In this document: positions 61,889 to 64,000 of the stretch, piece by piece
Layout: every line of letters starts with the position of its first letter
Numbering within the stretch: the first letter of the stretch is position 1
Assembly: GCA_964016985.1 (NCBI GenBank)
Contig: OZ024824.1
Coordinates: 125,462,803-125,526,802 of the forward strand
Source: Anodontia alba
Taxonomy: Eukaryota > Mollusca > Bivalvia > Lucinida > Lucinidae
Direction of reading: 5' to 3'
Length of the DNA stretch: 64,000 nt
Made by a program: the position numbers and the translations under genes
The notes under the pieces: model-generated
Told to the model about the DNA's origin: nothing
What the model saw: only the letters and a program-made list of their open reading frames with translations
Database searches by the model: none

Positions 61889-63204
61889 CGAGGGTCGTGC
61901 AAAAAGTTCTGTCACTAATAGGCTTTCTTGGTTTTATCCCAGGTATATTTTAAAATGCTTCACTGCACTTGAATGGTGTGTTAAATAGCTAACGATACCC
62001 GTTTATTTCGTGCAAATTGCTTTCCAACTTACCGAGTTAATTCAAATTGAAATAGATGCAGTCATATACACTGACCATTTTACTTGTTACATTGGAACGT
62101 GGACCAGAAGACTGAAATTCGTAGCTATATTAAATGCCGAATTAGGCTTAATATAGATTCAAAGCAGATATTTAATGAATTGTGTGGTATATATGGACCT
62201 CAGACCATTTCAATGCGCACAGTTTTTAGGTGGGTTAATGCTTTTAAAGTTGGGAAATTTTCTGTTGAAGATGATACCCGTCCTGGAAGGCCTAAAACCT
62301 CTGTTACCAAGGCTAACATCACTGCTGTAAAGATTGTGGTCGAACAGGATGCGCGATTGACTGTCAAAGATATAGCTAGTTGTACTGGCATATCAGAAGG
62401 CAGTGTGCAAACAATTCTGAAAAAGCGTTTGGACAAGAGAAAGGTTTGCGCTAGGTGAGTACCTCATTTGCTCATTGAGGAGCAAAAGACACAACGCCTT
62501 AAATGTGCCCGGAAACTTTTGAAAACATACAAAGGCTGTAATAGTCGGGTTATTTCTAACTTGCTACAGGTAATGAAACCTTGGTGCACATGTTTGAGCC
62601 ACAAAGAAGGGCTGATAATAAGCAATGGAAGCGAAAAGATAAAAAAAACGCCCATGTATTGCCAAGAGAACCATAAGTTCGAAAAAGGTGTTGTACGCAA
62701 TTTTCTTTAATTCAAGTGGGCCAGTTGTTCAAGTGCCTTGTCCATCTGGTCATACAGTCACTGGCCGATTTTACAAGAATTCTGTACTGAAGAAAGTGAA
62801 AGAGTTTTACAATAAGAAACGACCAGGCAAAGGACAACGCCTCCTCTCATAAGTGTGAGGTTGTTAAGTCTTTTTTGGCTTCTGAAAAAGTGAAAGTTTT
62901 AAACCATCCACCTTATTCACCTGACCTGAGTCCCTGTGACTTCCTTTTATTTCCAAGGCTTAAGAAAATTCTTTCTGGAAATAAATATACGTCTAGAAGT
63001 TCTCTTGGCAGCGCTATTTATCAGTTTCTCCAGCAGATACCAAAAGAAGACAATTTATCTTCTTTTCGCGACTGGGTAAAAAGGTTACAAAAATGTGTTT
63101 CAGTAAAGGGGAATACTTTGAAGGTTTGTAATAAAAATAAGTTTGATAAACCGTAGCACTGAAGTAATCCGAATCCAGCGACAGAACTTTTTGCAGGACC
63201 CTCG
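61889..63204 (+). mobile_element. mariner element, inactive, 1316 bp
   Basis: Inverted ends CGAGGGTCGTGCAAAAAGTT and AACTTTTTGCAGGACCCTCG, continuing into CTGTC(A/G)C. TA target duplication at 61887-61888 and 63205-63206. Full-length size with a frameshifted transposase. Inserted in the 138-bp repeat array. Confidence 0.92.
62084..63156 (+). pseudogene. mariner transposase, frameshifted
   Basis: 62084-62458: N-terminal helix-turn-helix (SKQIFNELCGIYG, ISMRTVFRWVNAFK) and RPGRP linker, then ASCTGISEGSVQTILKK, ending at a stop. 62468 onward continues in another frame (RLKCARKLLKTYKGC). Catalytic region: TGNETLV at about 62576-62593 has Asn (62582-62584) where the first catalytic Asp is expected; DNASSH with Asp at 62833; HPPYSPDLSPCDF with Asp at 62938. 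The last two are 34 residues apart, the D34D spacing of mariner. At least three frameshifts or stops, and loss of the first Asp, make it inactive. Confidence 0.9.
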
Positions 63205-63206
63205 TA

Positions 63207-63383
63207 TATATTTCACGGTCCATCAGGTATGCTACATTGTCTTATTTGTTAATGTGATCATCATGAATCTTGGTCAGAATGTTTGTCGTGTTTATTTCTG
63301 GATCAGGTTCTCTTAGTGCTACGATACTCAGTAGAGCGTTACAAGGCCATCATGGCCATCATGGCCCTATTGTTTATTTGCAC

Positions 63384-63418
<35 letters not shown>

Positions 63419-63927
63419 TATTATTTATTTATTTATTTTATTCTTGAAATCAAAGCTTAACATTTCATTCAAAATCTGAATACAACATATTGGTTGTCCA
63501 CTGACTTTCAAGCATCATGCACAAGATTAAATAAATGGTATGGTTAAAACGTTTTAACTGGGAAAATAATCACGTTCTGTAGCTATCTATATATATGGAA
63601 AATAAGTACACTGGCTCTGTCACTTAACACGGTTGAAATTGGGCGACATAAAATATTTATTCTAATAATTATGTGCATTACTGACTTTCGATCAGGCCAA
63701 CTTTTGACCTGTAATCAATTAACACCTGCTTAAACAAAATGATAGTACTTAAAGAACCCGTGTTTTCTGTGTTCTGGAACTTGTTTTTATTGTAATATAA
63801 TCTAAGAGTTAGAGACAAAAAGGTTCTGTAATGGCTATATAAATATAGCCTTCTCTTTAAGTTTTCAAGGAGGAGGCTAAATTCCATAAGTAGAGGACTG
63901 GTACTATAGAGATTTACAAGTATCCTT
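63207..63927. other. array remnant, poly-T run, no gene
   Basis: 63245-63310 resembles the 138-bp unit (ATCATCATGAATCTTGGTCA). T run of about 31 at 63387-63417. The remainder is unrecognised. Confidence 0.45.
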
Positions 63928-64000
63928 TTAACCCTTGTCCTGCTGAACCCGCATATATTCTGCCTTTGCAAACAGTGTAGATCCAGATCAGTTGGCTTCT
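63928..64000 (-). mobile_element. B-family element, cut by window end
   Basis: Starts TTAACCCTTGTCCTGCTGAA and the first core arm GCAAACAGTGTAGATCCAGA follows; the rest lies beyond the window. Confidence 0.8.

Overview
The window looks like intergenic DNA of a eukaryote, most likely a bivalve mollusc (clam-like). It is AT-rich and carries tRNA-derived SINEs of the type known from molluscs. It also holds degenerate L2/CR1-like LINEs, Tc1, mariner and pogo-like DNA transposons, and very many short palindromic (foldback) elements. Host class is inferred from repeat style, not from a gene. I found no convincing host exon, no true tRNA or rRNA gene and no CRISPR; nearly all open frames are short translations of repeats.

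The dominant content is miniature hairpin elements. I name families by letter, because I cannot match them to a database. Families with TTAA at both ends: B (ends TTAACCCTTGTCCTGCTGAA), B2 (TTAACCCATTGTAG), E (TTAACGCTTAGCA), E2 (TTAACCCTT..AGCGC), H (TTAACCCTTAAACTGCC) and K (TTAACCCATTTATGC). Families with TA(C) ends: J (TACCGTATTTACCC), L (TACGGTAAATGTCC) and F (TACCGTATTCGATC). Others: A (CATAGCTCCAGATAAG), A2 (TTGTTAAGGAGGAGTA), G (CATTACGAAAACGCGCCTAT), C (GGGCCCAGTTGTTCAAA), D (CCCAGCTAGCATTCT), and less frequent ones. The most striking feature is modularity. One hairpin core (half-site near CAAACAGTGTAGACCCAG) occurs about 33 times inside at least six families with unrelated ends. A second core (near ATATGTTGTGGGTACTCATT) occurs about 25 times inside four families with other ends.

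Layout. 1-5.7 kb: A, J, L and B2 hairpins. 5.7-6.5 kb: a 44-bp minisatellite that has grown inside a SINE. 6.6-19.5 kb: dense hairpins, a dead Tc1 element, a 130-bp tandem array, a SINE inserted next to another SINE, and CA repeats. 20-26.3 kb: two minus-strand LINE remnants, one cut by at least five later insertions. 26.3-33 kb: sparse, with a 765-bp inverted-repeat element, a LINE 3-prime fragment and a 155-bp tandem array. 33.7-39 kb: copies of an unidentified retroposon-like repeat (M) cut by D, C, S, Y and SINE insertions. 39-44 kb: F, K and E elements, SINE, long TA and CT repeats. 44.1-47 kb: a plus-strand LINE with SINE and M insertions. 47-60 kb: G, U, B, K, D, W and X elements and a retroelement tail. 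60-64 kb: SINE, G, a 138-bp tandem array and a dead mariner inserted in it, then a B element cut by the window end.

Together these are not co-operating genes but layered insertions. Target-site duplications and broken reading frames let the relative order of many insertions be read directly.
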